Source of the DNA: Azophilus sp965214305
Lineage (GTDB): Bacteria > Pseudomonadota > Gammaproteobacteria > Pseudomonadales > Azotimanducaceae
Direction of reading: 5' to 3'
Length of the DNA stretch: 64,000 bases
Assembly: GCA_965214305.1 (NCBI GenBank)
Contig: OZ243949.1
Location: 1,860,001 to 1,924,000 of the forward strand
Part shown: positions 24,605 to 34,398 of the stretch, piece by piece
How the letters are laid out: every line of letters begins with the position of its first letter
Numbering within the stretch: the stretch's first letter is position 1
Position numbers and translations under genes: made by a program
Notes under the pieces: model-generated
Database searches by the model: none
What the model was told of the DNA's origin: nothing
What the model saw: the letters and a program-made list of their open reading frames with translations, nothing else

Positions 24605-27600
24605 ATGCGTAGGCCGGGGGAAAAGCTTGCGGAGCTCGCGGATAAGGAAAGCCGCCGCACCGCTCTGCTCGCCCATAATCGCTCGCTCCTGGTCGAGGCG
24701 GGGGCCGGGTCGGGTAAAACCGCGATCATGGCCGGGCGCGTCGCGCTGATGCTTGCCGGGGGCATCGCGCCCAAGAAGATTGCCGCCGTCACCTTCACCG
24801 AGTTGGCCGCCAGCGAGTTACTCAACCGCATCCGCGAATTCGCCACCAAACTTGGCGAGGGCGATATTCCGCACGAACTGGACGTGGCGTTGCCCGACGG
24901 CATTTCGCCGCAACAGCGCCAAAATTTGGCGGCCGCCGCCCAAACCATCGACGAACTCACCTGCACCACCATCCACGGCTTCTGCCAACGGCTCATCACC
25001 CCCTATCCCGTCGAGGCGGACATCGACCCCGGCGCGAGCATCATGGACGCCGACCAGGCAACGCTGATGTTCAACGACATCGTGGAACACTGGTTGCGCG
25101 AAACGCTTGATCGGGAGGAAGACAGCCTCTTGGCCGAATTGGTCATGGGCGATACCAGCCAGGCACTGGCTCTGGTGCATGACGTGCTCGCCGTCATACG
25201 CGAGCTACGGGCCGCGCCCGAACCCCCGGCCGAGGGCGCCGGCGACCCGGCCGCGAACTTCGTCAAAGCCGCCGAGGAATTTGCCGGCTTCGTCAAGGGC
25301 ACGAAAGTTCAAGAGCCCGAGAGCCTGAAGATCGCCAAGGCGCTCAAAGAACTCGCCGCCAATGCGCGAGCCGTCTTGCCGGCCAAATCGCCCCGAGGCC
25401 GTTTGCGGCTGTTACTACAACCGCCCAATGAACAATTAATGACCAGAAAGGGGCGTTTCCGCGTTTATCAAACAAAAGGGAGATGGCAGGCCGCCGCCCG
25501 CCAAGCGGGCCTTTCGGCGGGTGATGCGAACCACTGGTTTGCCAGCGCAAAGACGCTCTACGAAAAGTGCGGCGAACACTGGCAAAAGCTCACTGAGGAC
25601 GGGGCACGGCGGATACTTACCGAGCTCGTGCGCGGCCTGCGACCGGTGGCGGATCGATACCGCGAGCAAAAACGGGCCGCCGCCCTCCTGGATTTCGAAG
25701 ACCTCATCTGCTCCGCCCGTGACCTGGTGCGCGACCACGATGGTATCCGCCAAGCTCTGGCTGAACGGTTTACACAGGTTTTGGTCGATGAATTTCAAGA
25801 CACCGACCCGCTGCAAGCCGAGCTATTCTGGCGACTCTGCGGCGACCCCGGCCGACCGGGCTCTGCTCATGTGGCTAAGGACGGAACCGGCCTTGCTGCC
25901 ACCGGCGATGCATCCGATAGGCAAAGCGCGGGGCCGATTTCCGACGCTGATCGCACGGCCAGCGCGGACTGGATGTCCTTCCGGATACGCCCCGGCGCCT
26001 TGTTCCTGGTCGGCGACCCCAAACAGGCCATCTACCGTTTTCGAGGTGCCGATGTGGCCACCTACATGCGCGCCCGGGATGCCCTGCGAGCACAGGATCC
26101 GGCCAGCGTTCTGTCGATTTCAACCAACTTCCGCTCGCTCGCGCCGATCTTGGCATTCGTGAATAAGCACTTTACGGAACCGCTCGCCACCGACAAGGGC
26201 CAACCGGGCTTCACCGCTCTTGATGCGTTTCACGGTGACGGCGGCCAGTCGCCCTCCGTCCTGGCGCTCGACATAGAGGCCGCGGACGAGGCGGGCAAGG
26301 CGGATGCCGAGGCGATGCGCGATGCGGAAGCCGAGCGGGTTGCGGAGATGTGCGCCCGCTTCATCGGCAGCGCCATGCTGCGGGAGCAAAGCACCGATGC
26401 GCTCCGCCCCTGCCGCCCGGGCGATATTGCGTTATTGGCGCCAACCGGCACGAGTCTGTGGCGCTACGAGGCCGCCCTGGAAGGGCGCGGCATTCCGGTT
26501 GCCACCCAAGCCGGCAAGGGCCTATTCCGACGCCAGGAAGTCCAAGATCTGATCGCACTGACCCGGGTGCTTGCCGACCCCCGGGACAGCCTGGCATTCG
26601 GTGCTCTACTACGCGGCCCACTGGTGGGGCTCACCGAGGAGGAACTGCTGGATATCGTCTGGAAACTGCCGGTGGAACAGCCGACCACTCGCGCCACCCC
26701 GTCCGCGAGCCAAGCCTCCACTACCGCCACGAACTCGTTTGACAACAGGGACGGCGCAGCGCAAACGGCAGACGCCGCCGAAACAGGCCCGCCGCGCCTG
26801 ACCCTGTTGACGCCGCCCGCCTCCATCCAAAACGCTTTGGCGCGCGAACTGGTCGAAAAGCTCCAAAGCCTCGGACAACAAGCCAATACCACCACGCCCT
26901 ACCATCTACTGGCGCGGGCGGTTGATATGCTGCGTGTGCGCCCAATCCTGATGCAGCGCCATGGCGGGCAGGCGGAACGGGCGCTCGCCAATGTCGATCT
27001 GTTTCTCAGCTTCAGCCGCAACTACGCCGTGCGCGGCCTACGCGCCTTCGCGGATGCGATGTCCGACGCCTGGTCTGACAAATCCAAGGCAATGGAGGGC
27101 CGGCCCGACGCCCAAGAGGAGGCTGTGGCTCTCTACACCATGCACGCGGCCAAGGGTCTTGAGTGGCCAATCGTCATGCCCGTGAATACGGCGACCGGCA
27201 TCAAAGGCCCGGGAGCGGCGCTGGTGGAGCGGGATACGGGCACCTTCCACCGTCCGGTATTCGGGGTTAAGCCGCGCGGGTACCAAGAAGTATTCGATGC
27301 GGAGCAGAGCGAGCAAGCGCGCGAGAGGGTTCGCCTTTGGTATGTTGCCGCCACCCGGGCGCGCGCATTGCTGGTGCTGCCCCGGTTCGATCTGAACTTC
27401 AGGGGTACCTCGTGGCTATCCCTGGTGGATCTGGACATCGACAACCTGCCCGGCCTCGACCTAAGCGCGTTTTCCGCAAAAGTTGACCTTGGGGTTAAGC
27501 AAGCGCAAAACGCCCAGACCCGCACCCGCTTCGCACAAGAGGCGGCGACTATCATGGAGCGCCAAGGCCGCATCGTTTGGCGGACGCCGAGCCGCGGTGA

Positions 27601-28318
27601 AACGACGATAGAGGATCCGGACGAGCGAGCCCGCCTATCTCACCCACTGGCTGCCGCGGACGCCGGAGCCGCCAGTGCGGCGAGCGCGAGGGCGCACCCC
27701 TCGCAAGCAGACGCCCTCGCGACAAAAGTTGGTGAACTATCCGGGCTGGCAGAAGAGGCAATGCTTGAGAGCCGGCCATCGGACGCACCGGGCGCAATCG
27801 ATGCAAACCCAAAGCCAAGAGGCGGACGCAACCGCGGGCTGGTGCTGCATAAGTTGATGGAGGAAGTGTTAACCGGGGAAACAGCGGAAACGCAATCCGG
27901 CCTGACCGCCCGCGCCCGGTCCCTGATCGAAATGCTTGGCGAGCCGGTTGCCGAAGACCCCGCATCGGGGTTGGCGCCCGGCACCTTGGCCGAGACTGTC
28001 CTTGGCGCCTTGTCAATCCCCGAAGTTGCGGAACTCAGGCCAAGGCTCATTCCGGAGTTCAACGTCTGTGCGGCCCGGGACACAAAAGCAGGCGAATCGG
28101 TGGTGAGCGGCGTAGTCGACGCAATCGCCTTTGACGAGGCCGGGGCACCCGAGGCCGTTTTGGATTGGAAGACCGATGTGGACCCCAATCGCCGAACCCT
28201 CGATCATTATCGGGCCCAAGTGCGTGACTACCTGGCCATCACCGGTGCGAAAATGGGATTCGTCGTACTGGTTACGAAGGGCGAGGTCATCCCCGTTGTT
28301 GGTTCGCGAATTGACTAA
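24605..28318 (+). CDS. addA: AddA-like UvrD/Rep helicase-nuclease
   Basis: This protein of about 1237 residues from ATG 24605 has Walker A VEAGAGSGKTA near 31-40, TFTELAASELLNRIREFA (motif Ia), VLVDEFQDTDPLQAELFW near 392, and GDPKQAIYRFRGADVATYM. YTMHAAKGLEWPIVMP and YVAATRARALLVLP (motif VI) follow, then a C-terminal nuclease with VLDWKTDVDP near 1185. This is the helicase-nuclease chain of the AddAB recombination complex. About 50 extra residues sit between motifs II and III. Bases 27627-27736 are a dispersed repeat inserted in frame in the linker before the nuclease domain. An upstream ATG at 24554 is also in frame. Confidence 0.88.
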   Translation: MRRPGEKLAELADKESRRTALLAHNRSLLVEAGAGSGKTAIMAGRVALMLAGGIAPKKIAAVTFTELAASELLNRIREFATKLGEGDIPHELDVALPDGISPQQRQNLAAAAQTIDELTCTTIHGFCQRLITPYPVEADIDPGASIMDADQATLMFNDIVEHWLRETLDREEDSLLAELVMGDTSQALALVHDVLAVIRELRAAPEPPAEGAGDPAANFVKAAEEFAGFVKGTKVQEPESLKIAKALKELAANARAVLPAKSPRGRLRLLLQPPNEQLMTRKGRFRVYQTKGRWQAAARQAGLSAGDANHWFASAKTLYEKCGEHWQKLTEDGARRILTELVRGLRPVADRYREQKRAAALLDFEDLICSARDLVRDHDGIRQALAERFTQVLVDEFQDTDPLQAELFWRLCGDPGRPGSAHVAKDGTGLAATGDASDRQSAGPISDADRTASADWMSFRIRPGALFLVGDPKQAIYRFRGADVATYMRARDALRAQDPASVLSISTNFRSLAPILAFVNKHFTEPLATDKGQPGFTALDAFHGDGGQSPSVLALDIEAADEAGKADAEAMRDAEAERVAEMCARFIGSAMLREQSTDALRPCRPGDIALLAPTGTSLWRYEAALEGRGIPVATQAGKGLFRRQEVQDLIALTRVLADPRDSLAFGALLRGPLVGLTEEELLDIVWKLPVEQPTTRATPSASQASTTATNSFDNRDGAAQTADAAETGPPRLTLLTPPASIQNALARELVEKLQSLGQQANTTTPYHLLARAVDMLRVRPILMQRHGGQAERALANVDLFLSFSRNYAVRGLRAFADAMSDAWSDKSKAMEGRPDAQEEAVALYTMHAAKGLEWPIVMPVNTATGIKGPGAALVERDTGTFHRPVFGVKPRGYQEVFDAEQSEQARERVRLWYVAATRARALLVLPRFDLNFRGTSWLSLVDLDIDNLPGLDLSAFSAKVDLGVKQAQNAQTRTRFAQEAATIMERQGRIVWRTPSRGETTIEDPDERARLSHPLAAADAGAASAASARAHPSQADALATKVGELSGLAEEAMLESRPSDAPGAIDANPKPRGGRNRGLVLHKLMEEVLTGETAETQSGLTARARSLIEMLGEPVAEDPASGLAPGTLAETVLGALSIPEVAELRPRLIPEFNVCAARDTKAGESVVSGVVDAIAFDEAGAPEAVLDWKTDVDPNRRTLDHYRAQVRDYLAITGAKMGFVVLVTKGEVIPVVGSRID
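27627..27736 (+). repeat. dispersed repeat family 3, copy inside addA
   Basis: The block reads AGCCCGCCTATCTCACC, GCCGCGGACGCCGGAGCC, then CACCCCTCGCAAGCAGACG and AAAGTTGGTGAA. The same order of blocks appears in the non-coding segment 39722-39850 upstream of the kinase gene. In addA it contributes about 36 residues rich in Ala and Ser without breaking the frame. Confidence 0.6.
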
Positions 28319-28355
28319 CTGGCCCGGTCGCCGCCGAGCGGTCCGCAATCAATCC

Positions 28356-29276
28356 CTACCGAATCGCCACCGGATTAATCACCGCCTGTACCGCCCCCTC
28401 AAAGCGCGGCTGACCGAGCACGAACAGAAATTCCCAACCCTCTTCCGCGGCGAGCGCCCGGGAGTCCATGTTCTCCAGAATGTAGATGCCGTGCTTGGCG
28501 AGCAACTCAACGTGTACCGGGAAGGCAAGCGTCGGGTCTTCGTGCGGCACCGCCTCCAAACCCCAGGTATCCGCACCGACAGCCACCACATCAAGGCTCG
28601 CGAGATACTGGGCGCCGCTCAAGCCGAGACCCGGTGCGCCGCCCATAAAACGCGCGCTGTCGGTCTCGGCCAGACTCTGCCAACCGGTGTGAAACAAAAC
28701 CACATCGCCCTTTTCGATTGCGACGTCCTGGGCGGCCGCCCGCGCCCTAATCTCTTTTTCGTTAAAGGCCATCCCGGCCGGCAATGGGTGCTGGCCGAAA
28801 TGTCGCGTCATATCGAGCAGCACACCACGGCTGACAATGGGTGGCACCTGGTCGGTCGAGAGCGCCGTCAGTCCTTTGGGGGTAACAAAGTCCTTGGCTT
28901 TGTGGCCGTTGTAATAGACATGGTCAACGCCCAAATGACCGAGCCCGTCAAGCTGGCTGCCAATACCCATCCACGTATAGAGCAGGTCGTCGTTGGCGGT
29001 GGCCCGATTGGCCCCCAGGGTCGGGGCTTCCTGGCCCGGTTGCATGATGGTGATTGCGTAATGCCGGGGCGGGTAGGCCGGCGTCTGCCAACCGGTTACC
29101 ACGCCAAGCGGATAGGTCTTGCCCGTCTTGACCAGGCGCGCGGCCCGCACCACCTTCTCGGGCGATAGATGATTAATGGCGCCCAGGGTATCGTCCGCGC
29201 CATGTTCGGAGGGGTACCAGTCATCCGCCCAAACGACCTGAGCCGCGCACGCCATAACGATCAGAAATTTATGCAT
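28356..29276 (-). CDS. cyclase-family (kynurenine formamidase-like) hydrolase, exported
   Basis: This 306-residue protein from ATG 29276 (upstream AGGAG) has a signal peptide MHKFLIVMACAAQVVWA. The mature part contains GSQLDGLGHLGVDHVYYNGH (metal-site region), GVLLDMTRHFG, GDVVLFHTGWQSL and DVVAVGADTWGLEAVP, the layout of the PF04199 cyclase family. Members hydrolyse amide or lactone bonds (formamidases, polyketide cyclases). The metal motif here departs from the usual HxGTHxDxPxH, so the substrate is unclear. It is divergent from oligopeptidase B, with a repeat element between them. Confidence 0.82.
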   Translation of the reverse strand: MHKFLIVMACAAQVVWADDWYPSEHGADDTLGAINHLSPEKVVRAARLVKTGKTYPLGVVTGWQTPAYPPRHYAITIMQPGQEAPTLGANRATANDDLLYTWMGIGSQLDGLGHLGVDHVYYNGHKAKDFVTPKGLTALSTDQVPPIVSRGVLLDMTRHFGQHPLPAGMAFNEKEIRARAAAQDVAIEKGDVVLFHTGWQSLAETDSARFMGGAPGLGLSGAQYLASLDVVAVGADTWGLEAVPHEDPTLAFPVHVELLAKHGIYILENMDSRALAAEEGWEFLFVLGQPRFEGAVQAVINPVAIR

Positions 29277-29408
29277 TGTTGTCTCCTCAAAGAATGCGGC
29301 CCCAAGTCTACGGCCATCCCGTACAGAACGGCAGCCACGTCGATGGCCACCCTCACCGGGGCGGTGGCGCTCAGCCACTGCTTCCTTGCGGTGCGCAGAG
29401 GCGCCTAG

Positions 29409-29508
29409 GAGCCTCTGCCTGCGGAATTCACGGCTGCAAATCCGCTGCCGCTCGCCCCTTTGAACGTTCGATTTCGTCAAATATGGCTGGATATTCTCCT
29501 CAACCGCC
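29409..29508 (+). mobile_element. 159-bp MITE-like element, copy C (left 100 bp only)
   Basis: After CTAG (29405-29408) the sequence GAGCCTCTGCCTGCGGAATT continues almost identically to copy F up to about 29508, then changes into the coding sequence of oligopeptidase B. The right 60 bp of the element is missing. Just upstream, GCGCAGAGGCGC (29392-29404) looks like the end of another copy abutting the same CTAG. Confidence 0.8.
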
Positions 29509-31573
29509 CATCGCCGAACAGCGCCCTTATGCGGCGACCCATCACGGCATCACCATCGAAGATCCCTACCACTGGCTCAAGGACCCCAGCTATCCGGTCG
29601 TGGACGACCCGGAGGTGCTCGCCTATCTGCGCGCGGAAAACGCCTATTTCGACGCCATGATGGCACCGCACAGCCAACTGATTGAAACCCTTTTTCAGGA
29701 AATCAAGGCCCGCCAACAGCCGGACGAAGCTGGCGTACCGGTTGCTGAGGGCGGTTGGTATTACCAATGGCGTTATCAGGATGGCGACCAATACCGTATC
29801 TGGTCGCGCTGGCCCGTCACCGACCCGGACGCCCGCCTCGGACCCACCGCCCGTGCCGAAACCATTTTGCACGAACCCGAATTGGCCAAAGGCACCGATT
29901 ACTTTCGGCTCGGTGCCCTGAGTGTGAGCAACGGCGGGAGCCTGCTCGCCTACAGCACCGATACCAACGGCTCGGAGCGCTACCGTCTGTTTATAAAAGA
30001 CCTGGCCACGGGGGAACTGCTGGGGGACGCCATTGAAAACAGCACCGGTTCCCCGGTGTGGGCGGCGGACGACTCCGCCTTTCTGTATACGGTGGTCGAT
30101 GCAAACTGGCGCCCATACCAAGTCCGTCGGCACCGATTGGGCGAACCGGCGACGGCTGATCGGGTCGTCTATGAGGAGCGGGATCCGGGCTTCTTTGTCG
30201 GCCTGAGCGAGAGCGCATCAAAGCGGTTCCTGATGATCCAAAGCGCCGACCACGTTACGTCGGAGGTACGCCTGCTAGCAGCGGATAATCTTGATGCCGA
30301 ACCCATTATGGTGTCCCCGCGCCGCCCCAATCACGAGTATTCCATAGACCACCAAGGTGATCGATTCGTCATCCGCAGCAACGACCGGCACAAGCATACG
30401 CGCCTGGCAACGGCCCCGGAAAACGACCCCTCCGAAGCGGCCTGGGAGTCTCTTCTGGAAGGATCGGACAGCCTTTATATTCGCGGATTCGAGCTATTCG
30501 AGACGGTCATTGCCGTGCAGGAGCGCATTGACGGGCTCGATCAAATTCGCTTGATCGACCGCGACGGCAACAGCGGGCACATCGACTTTCCGGAACCCGT
30601 CTACAGCGCCACCATCGGCAGCAATCGCGACTTCGCGGCCGACTCGCTGCGGCTGGACTACAGTTCACCAACCAGGCCGGATACGGTGTACGACTACCAC
30701 TTCAAAAGCGGTGAACTCGAAGTGCGCAAGATGCGAGAGTTGCCAAGCGGCTACGACGGCTCGCTCTACATCACCGAGCGCCGCATGGCCCCGGCGCGAG
30801 ACGGTGCCCGGGTTCCCGTATCCATCGTGCGCCGCAGGGATACGCCGGTTGATGGCACCGCTCCGCTGTACCTTTACGGCTACGGTGCCTATGGGCACGC
30901 CGTCCCGCCGTCCTTTTCAACCGCGCGGCTGTCGCTTCTCGACCGCGGCTTTGTCGCGGCCATCGCCCACATTCGTGGCGGCGACGAGCTCGGCCACCAC
31001 TGGTACGAGTCCGGCAAGCTCGAAAACCGCACCAACACATTCAACGATTTTGTGGATGTTGGACGACATTTGCTTGATATCGGCTACACGGCGGCTGGCC
31101 GCATCGCCATCTCCGGCGGCAGCGCGGGCGGCACACTCATGGGCGCGGCGGTTAACCAGGCGCCGGAGCTTTGGGGTGCGGTGGTAGCCCAGGTGCCATT
31201 CGTGGATGTGCTCAACACCATGCTCGACACCAGCCTGCCGCTTACCCCCATGGAATGGCCGGAATGGGGCAACCCGCTTGAGGACGCGGCGGCTTTCGAC
31301 CGCATCCGTTCCTACTCACCCTACGACCAGCTCAAACCGGGGGCCTACCCCCCCATGCTGGTAACCGCCGGTTTGCACGACCCGCGCGTAACCTATTGGG
31401 AACCCGCCAAATACGTCGCCAAGCTACGCACCCTGAAAACCGACGCCAATCCCCTGTTGCTGAAAACCAACATGGACGCCGGCCACGGCGGCAAATCGGG
31501 GCGTTTCGATGCGCTACGCGAGGTTGCGGAGGAATACGCTTTCTTACTCGCAAGCCTGCATTTGCCCCATTAA
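29483..31573 (+). CDS. ptrB: oligopeptidase B (prolyl oligopeptidase family)
   Basis: This 696-residue serine peptidase of the S9A family has a seven-bladed propeller in the first about 400 residues, then the alpha/beta hydrolase domain. The catalytic residues are visible: Ser547 in SGGSAGGTLMG, Asp633 in GLHDPRVTYWEP and His668 in AGHGGKSGRFD. It cleaves short peptides after basic residues. The only in-frame ATG before the first conserved block (PPIAEQRPYAATHHGI) is at 29483, inside repeat element C, so the element supplies the start codon and first eight or so residues. The length fits the family (about 690). Confidence 0.93.
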   Translation: MAGYSPQPPIAEQRPYAATHHGITIEDPYHWLKDPSYPVVDDPEVLAYLRAENAYFDAMMAPHSQLIETLFQEIKARQQPDEAGVPVAEGGWYYQWRYQDGDQYRIWSRWPVTDPDARLGPTARAETILHEPELAKGTDYFRLGALSVSNGGSLLAYSTDTNGSERYRLFIKDLATGELLGDAIENSTGSPVWAADDSAFLYTVVDANWRPYQVRRHRLGEPATADRVVYEERDPGFFVGLSESASKRFLMIQSADHVTSEVRLLAADNLDAEPIMVSPRRPNHEYSIDHQGDRFVIRSNDRHKHTRLATAPENDPSEAAWESLLEGSDSLYIRGFELFETVIAVQERIDGLDQIRLIDRDGNSGHIDFPEPVYSATIGSNRDFAADSLRLDYSSPTRPDTVYDYHFKSGELEVRKMRELPSGYDGSLYITERRMAPARDGARVPVSIVRRRDTPVDGTAPLYLYGYGAYGHAVPPSFSTARLSLLDRGFVAAIAHIRGGDELGHHWYESGKLENRTNTFNDFVDVGRHLLDIGYTAAGRIAISGGSAGGTLMGAAVNQAPELWGAVVAQVPFVDVLNTMLDTSLPLTPMEWPEWGNPLEDAAAFDRIRSYSPYDQLKPGAYPPMLVTAGLHDPRVTYWEPAKYVAKLRTLKTDANPLLLKTNMDAGHGGKSGRFDALREVAEEYAFLLASLHLPH

Positions 31574-31722
31574 AAACGCGAACGTTTTGTGCAGACCGAT
31601 GCCAATCAACGCATCACCCTCACTGCCAACAGCCAATTCCCTTTTGTGTTGGCAACAACAGCTGTCAAGTTTGACAAACCAGCAGGTGCCCTGTTCCATG
31701 TACGGCCCCGAATTGCGAAAGA

Positions 31723-32160
31723 TTGGATTTGCTCCAAGCGATGGTCACAAAGTTGCAGCCTCGATTGGAAAGCCTTTTTGACCAGCAAAGCCAAAACTCC
31801 CTGCCACGGTCCCTGATTCTTGAGACCATAGGTGTGATATCCGCCCGTCATGCCTCAAGCCTGCGGGCACGCAATGAGAACATCAACCGAATGCACTTGA
31901 TTCTCTATTCGGACTTGTTGCAGCACTCGGAATCCGGCGGATTGTCGCACTACGGAACCTATCCCCAGCCTGAAGCTCTGCTAAACCAAGCTGGCCTGCG
32001 TCATCTCAAAAGCGATTTGAGCACGGTCGATGTCAGTATCTACCGATTGGAACGGGACAGCATTGACGTTGCGCGCTGGCAGACCACAGAGCACTACTAT
32101 TGGTGGGGGGATTTGGTACACGCCTTTGACGGACAGGTAATTTGGCTCGAATCGATATAG
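31723..32160 (+). CDS. hypothetical protein
   Basis: This ORF of up to 145 residues could alternatively start at ATG 31741 (MVTKLQPRLESLFDQQSQNS). The end WQTTEHYYWWGDLVHAFDGQ is aromatic-rich and looks like folded protein. I do not recognise the family. Its stop codon lies within the start region of the next membrane/coiled-coil ORF, suggesting a small operon. The 148 bp between ptrB and this ORF hold nothing I can identify except a weak AAAACG-cgaa-CGTTTT hairpin at 31573-31588. Confidence 0.45.
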   Translation: MDLLQAMVTKLQPRLESLFDQQSQNSLPRSLILETIGVISARHASSLRARNENINRMHLILYSDLLQHSESGGLSHYGTYPQPEALLNQAGLRHLKSDLSTVDVSIYRLERDSIDVARWQTTEHYYWWGDLVHAFDGQVIWLESI

Positions 32161-33064
32161 GGGGCCATCCGGCTCGAACCGGCGACGCACTCAGACTCAG
32201 GAAGTCACTGCTTTGGTACTTCGGAGTCGGCACCGTACTCATCGTGGCCGTCAAAAAAGCTGGTCCGACCTGAGCAATCAGGCACAGAAAGAGATCGAAC
32301 ACCTGACCGAGGGCTTTGGTGCAGCGGCAACTCAAGCACTGCAAAAAACCGAAGCGGGATGGTCACAGCTCGCAGCCTCTCTGGCGCAATCAGCAGAGGC
32401 TGCGCGCACAAATGCAGAGACGTACAAAACTGAATTGAACGCGTTACTGACGGGTTTGAGCGGGCTCCGTCAGCGACTTGAGCCCTTAGACGCCGGCTTG
32501 GTGAATGCCGGTGAAGCCGTCACCACGTTTCAAAGAAAAACGCGGGATTCGATGATCGACAGCGGCAACCTCGGTCAAGTGCTGCAAGACGCCAAGCAGA
32601 CCTTACTCGCGCTCAACGACACCACCAAGCGCGTGGATACCGACCTGATCTCGCAGGTCGCGGAGATGGGGAAAGCTCATGGGGCGATGGTTGATGGTTG
32701 CAAGAGTCTCATCGCGGATGTGGACGCTCTGTGCCGGATCGCTCTCGAATCCATCACCGACCGAACGCAAGATGCGACCACAACGCTTGGTCAGGCAGCC
32801 GAACAAGCAGACTCTCTCAAGGCGAAGTATGATCAAAGGCTGAGCGACGGCGAGTTTAACCAGCACTTCGAACCGATCTGGGAGGCAGGTAAAACAGGAA
32901 AAGTTCGCAGTTATTCCTGCATATTCTGGATTCGCGTCTGGGACAAGACTGCGCCTGGAGCGAAAATGCGTTGGAAGCAAGCCCACGATAAAATCCTAGA
33001 GGGGCTCTTCGGCACCTATCAGGTGCAAGATGATCCATGGTTGCCCACTGCGACGGATTCCTAG
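32142..33064 (+). CDS. membrane-anchored coiled-coil protein, frameshifted at an A6 run
   Basis: A frame from TTG 32142 encodes a short N-terminus and a membrane helix, LLWYFGVGTVLIVAVKKAG, then stops. A -1 change at the run of six A (32253-32258) joins it to a long helical frame. That frame begins SWSDLSNQAQKEIEHLTEGF and continues through heptad-rich sequence (ALLTGLSGLRQRLEPLDAGL) to a globular end with WEAGKTGKVRSYSCIFWIRV. The whole would be a single-span protein with about 250 residues of coiled coil. The function is unknown to me. The stop TAG is part of the CTAG at which repeat element D begins. Confidence 0.5.
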
Positions 33065-33163
33065 AAGCCTCTGCCTTCGGAAGTCGCGAAAGCGAAAAGC
33101 CACGCTCATACGCCCCTTCGGTTGGTCGATTGAGGCGAATATCGAGCCATATTCAACGAAGAG
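33065..33163 (-). mobile_element. 159-bp MITE-like element, copy D (partial)
   Basis: Starting after CTAG 33061-33064, AAGCCTCTGCCTTCGGAAGT and GCGAAAGCGAAAAGCC match copy B, followed by GGTCGATTGAGGCGAATATC. The far 60 bp is missing. The preceding gene ends exactly in the CTAG. Confidence 0.8.
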
Positions 33164-33234
33164 GTCATCATCCACCATGGATCAGAACATGCGCCACCAG
33201 CAGAACCCGACCGGCGACCGGTTGGCGAGGCAGC

Positions 33235-34185
33235 TTATGGAATTGGCAAATACCCGTCCGCAACGCCTTTGGTGAACACCCCCGCCGCATCGTGAGCGTG
33301 CAGGCTTTCGTGGTGTTCGATGCGTACCCAAAAATCCTTGAGTCGGGCGTCCTCAAGCAACATGGACTTGAGCTTGCGCCCGGCGTCTTCCACGAACATG
33401 AGGTTGGCCGCGTTGAGGCGGGCAAACTCCTGTTCGTCTTCTCGTTTCACCGCTGTTTGCACCGGTGTTTTTAGTGTTTCCTCCATCTTGTCGATGAGGC
33501 TGGTTATGGGAAAATCATCCAAGCCGTCGCGCAGCTTAACGAGAATTTTGGCGACGCTGCGCTGGCTGTGCGGTGTCGCCAGGATGCCTTCCTCGGTACC
33601 CAGCCAAGCTTTCACATCGCCGGCTTTGACCAAGCCCGAGTGCCCGAAATCCGTCTCGAACTGATTCTGGATCAGTTGCCGGGCAAGCGCCGCGGAGCAG
33701 GGGCAGGTGGAGGAGTAAAAGACGCCGACGCCCAATTCAAGATGAACTTGCCCATCGCGCAACGAACCCTTGATGGTCACGGGATAGCTGTTCCAGCCGG
33801 AGTTGTCGCTCACCAATGCCTGCCGACGCAGGTAGTAATCGAAGTCGAATTGCACGAAGGCGTGGCTGGAAATACCCCGGTGGGATTCCAATATGGAGGC
33901 GAGCAACAGCTTGAGGCCGGCGGCGGTAAGCGCCCGGGTGTCGGCGTGCTCGTCGAGAATAAGGTAGAGCCGCGACATGTGGATGCCCTTGGCGGTGGTG
34001 TCGGCCAAATCCACATAAACCTGCACCTTGGTCTGTACCGATTTAATGGCGCCGCCGTCCTTCACCAACAGTGGTTGGTGAATACTGCTCATGCCCACCC
34101 AATCGAGCGAGACCTGGGGTTTAAGCAACTCGCGGCTGGCGATATCCGGCATTTCGCTGGCCTGGAACAATTCGGCTCTGTTCAT
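33235..34185 (-). CDS. folE2: GTP cyclohydrolase IB
   Basis: This 316-residue protein starts at ATG 34185 (MNRAELFQASEMPDIASREL). It has VSLDWVGMSSIHQPLLV, SRGLYL-type SRLYLILDEHADTR, HAFVQFDFDYYLRRQALVS and SSTCPCSAALARQLI, the block with the active-site Cys of type IB (FolE2/YciA) enzymes. It makes dihydroneopterin triphosphate from GTP, the first step to folate and queuosine. FolE2 enzymes can use metals other than zinc, and folE2 is often zinc-repressed, but no Zur box was identified here. It stands alone next to a tRNA gene. Confidence 0.93.
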   Translation of the reverse strand: MNRAELFQASEMPDIASRELLKPQVSLDWVGMSSIHQPLLVKDGGAIKSVQTKVQVYVDLADTTAKGIHMSRLYLILDEHADTRALTAAGLKLLLASILESHRGISSHAFVQFDFDYYLRRQALVSDNSGWNSYPVTIKGSLRDGQVHLELGVGVFYSSTCPCSAALARQLIQNQFETDFGHSGLVKAGDVKAWLGTEEGILATPHSQRSVAKILVKLRDGLDDFPITSLIDKMEETLKTPVQTAVKREDEQEFARLNAANLMFVEDAGRKLKSMLLEDARLKDFWVRIEHHESLHAHDAAGVFTKGVADGYLPIP

Positions 34186-34398
34186 GCGCGTTACTTGCGG
34201 GTGGGTATGAGGACGAGAGATTGTACCCAATCGGCAGTGAGACCGTTAATATCCGTGGACGTCATCCTCGGTCGCCACCAAGCATCGAGTTTGACGCCCA
34301 GCGCCGCAAGGGAAACCCCAAAGGCACGCCCTGATCCGGGAATCCGGTACTGTTGTGTAAGGCAGGAATAGGCAGACCGGCGGTTAGGTGCGCATTTT

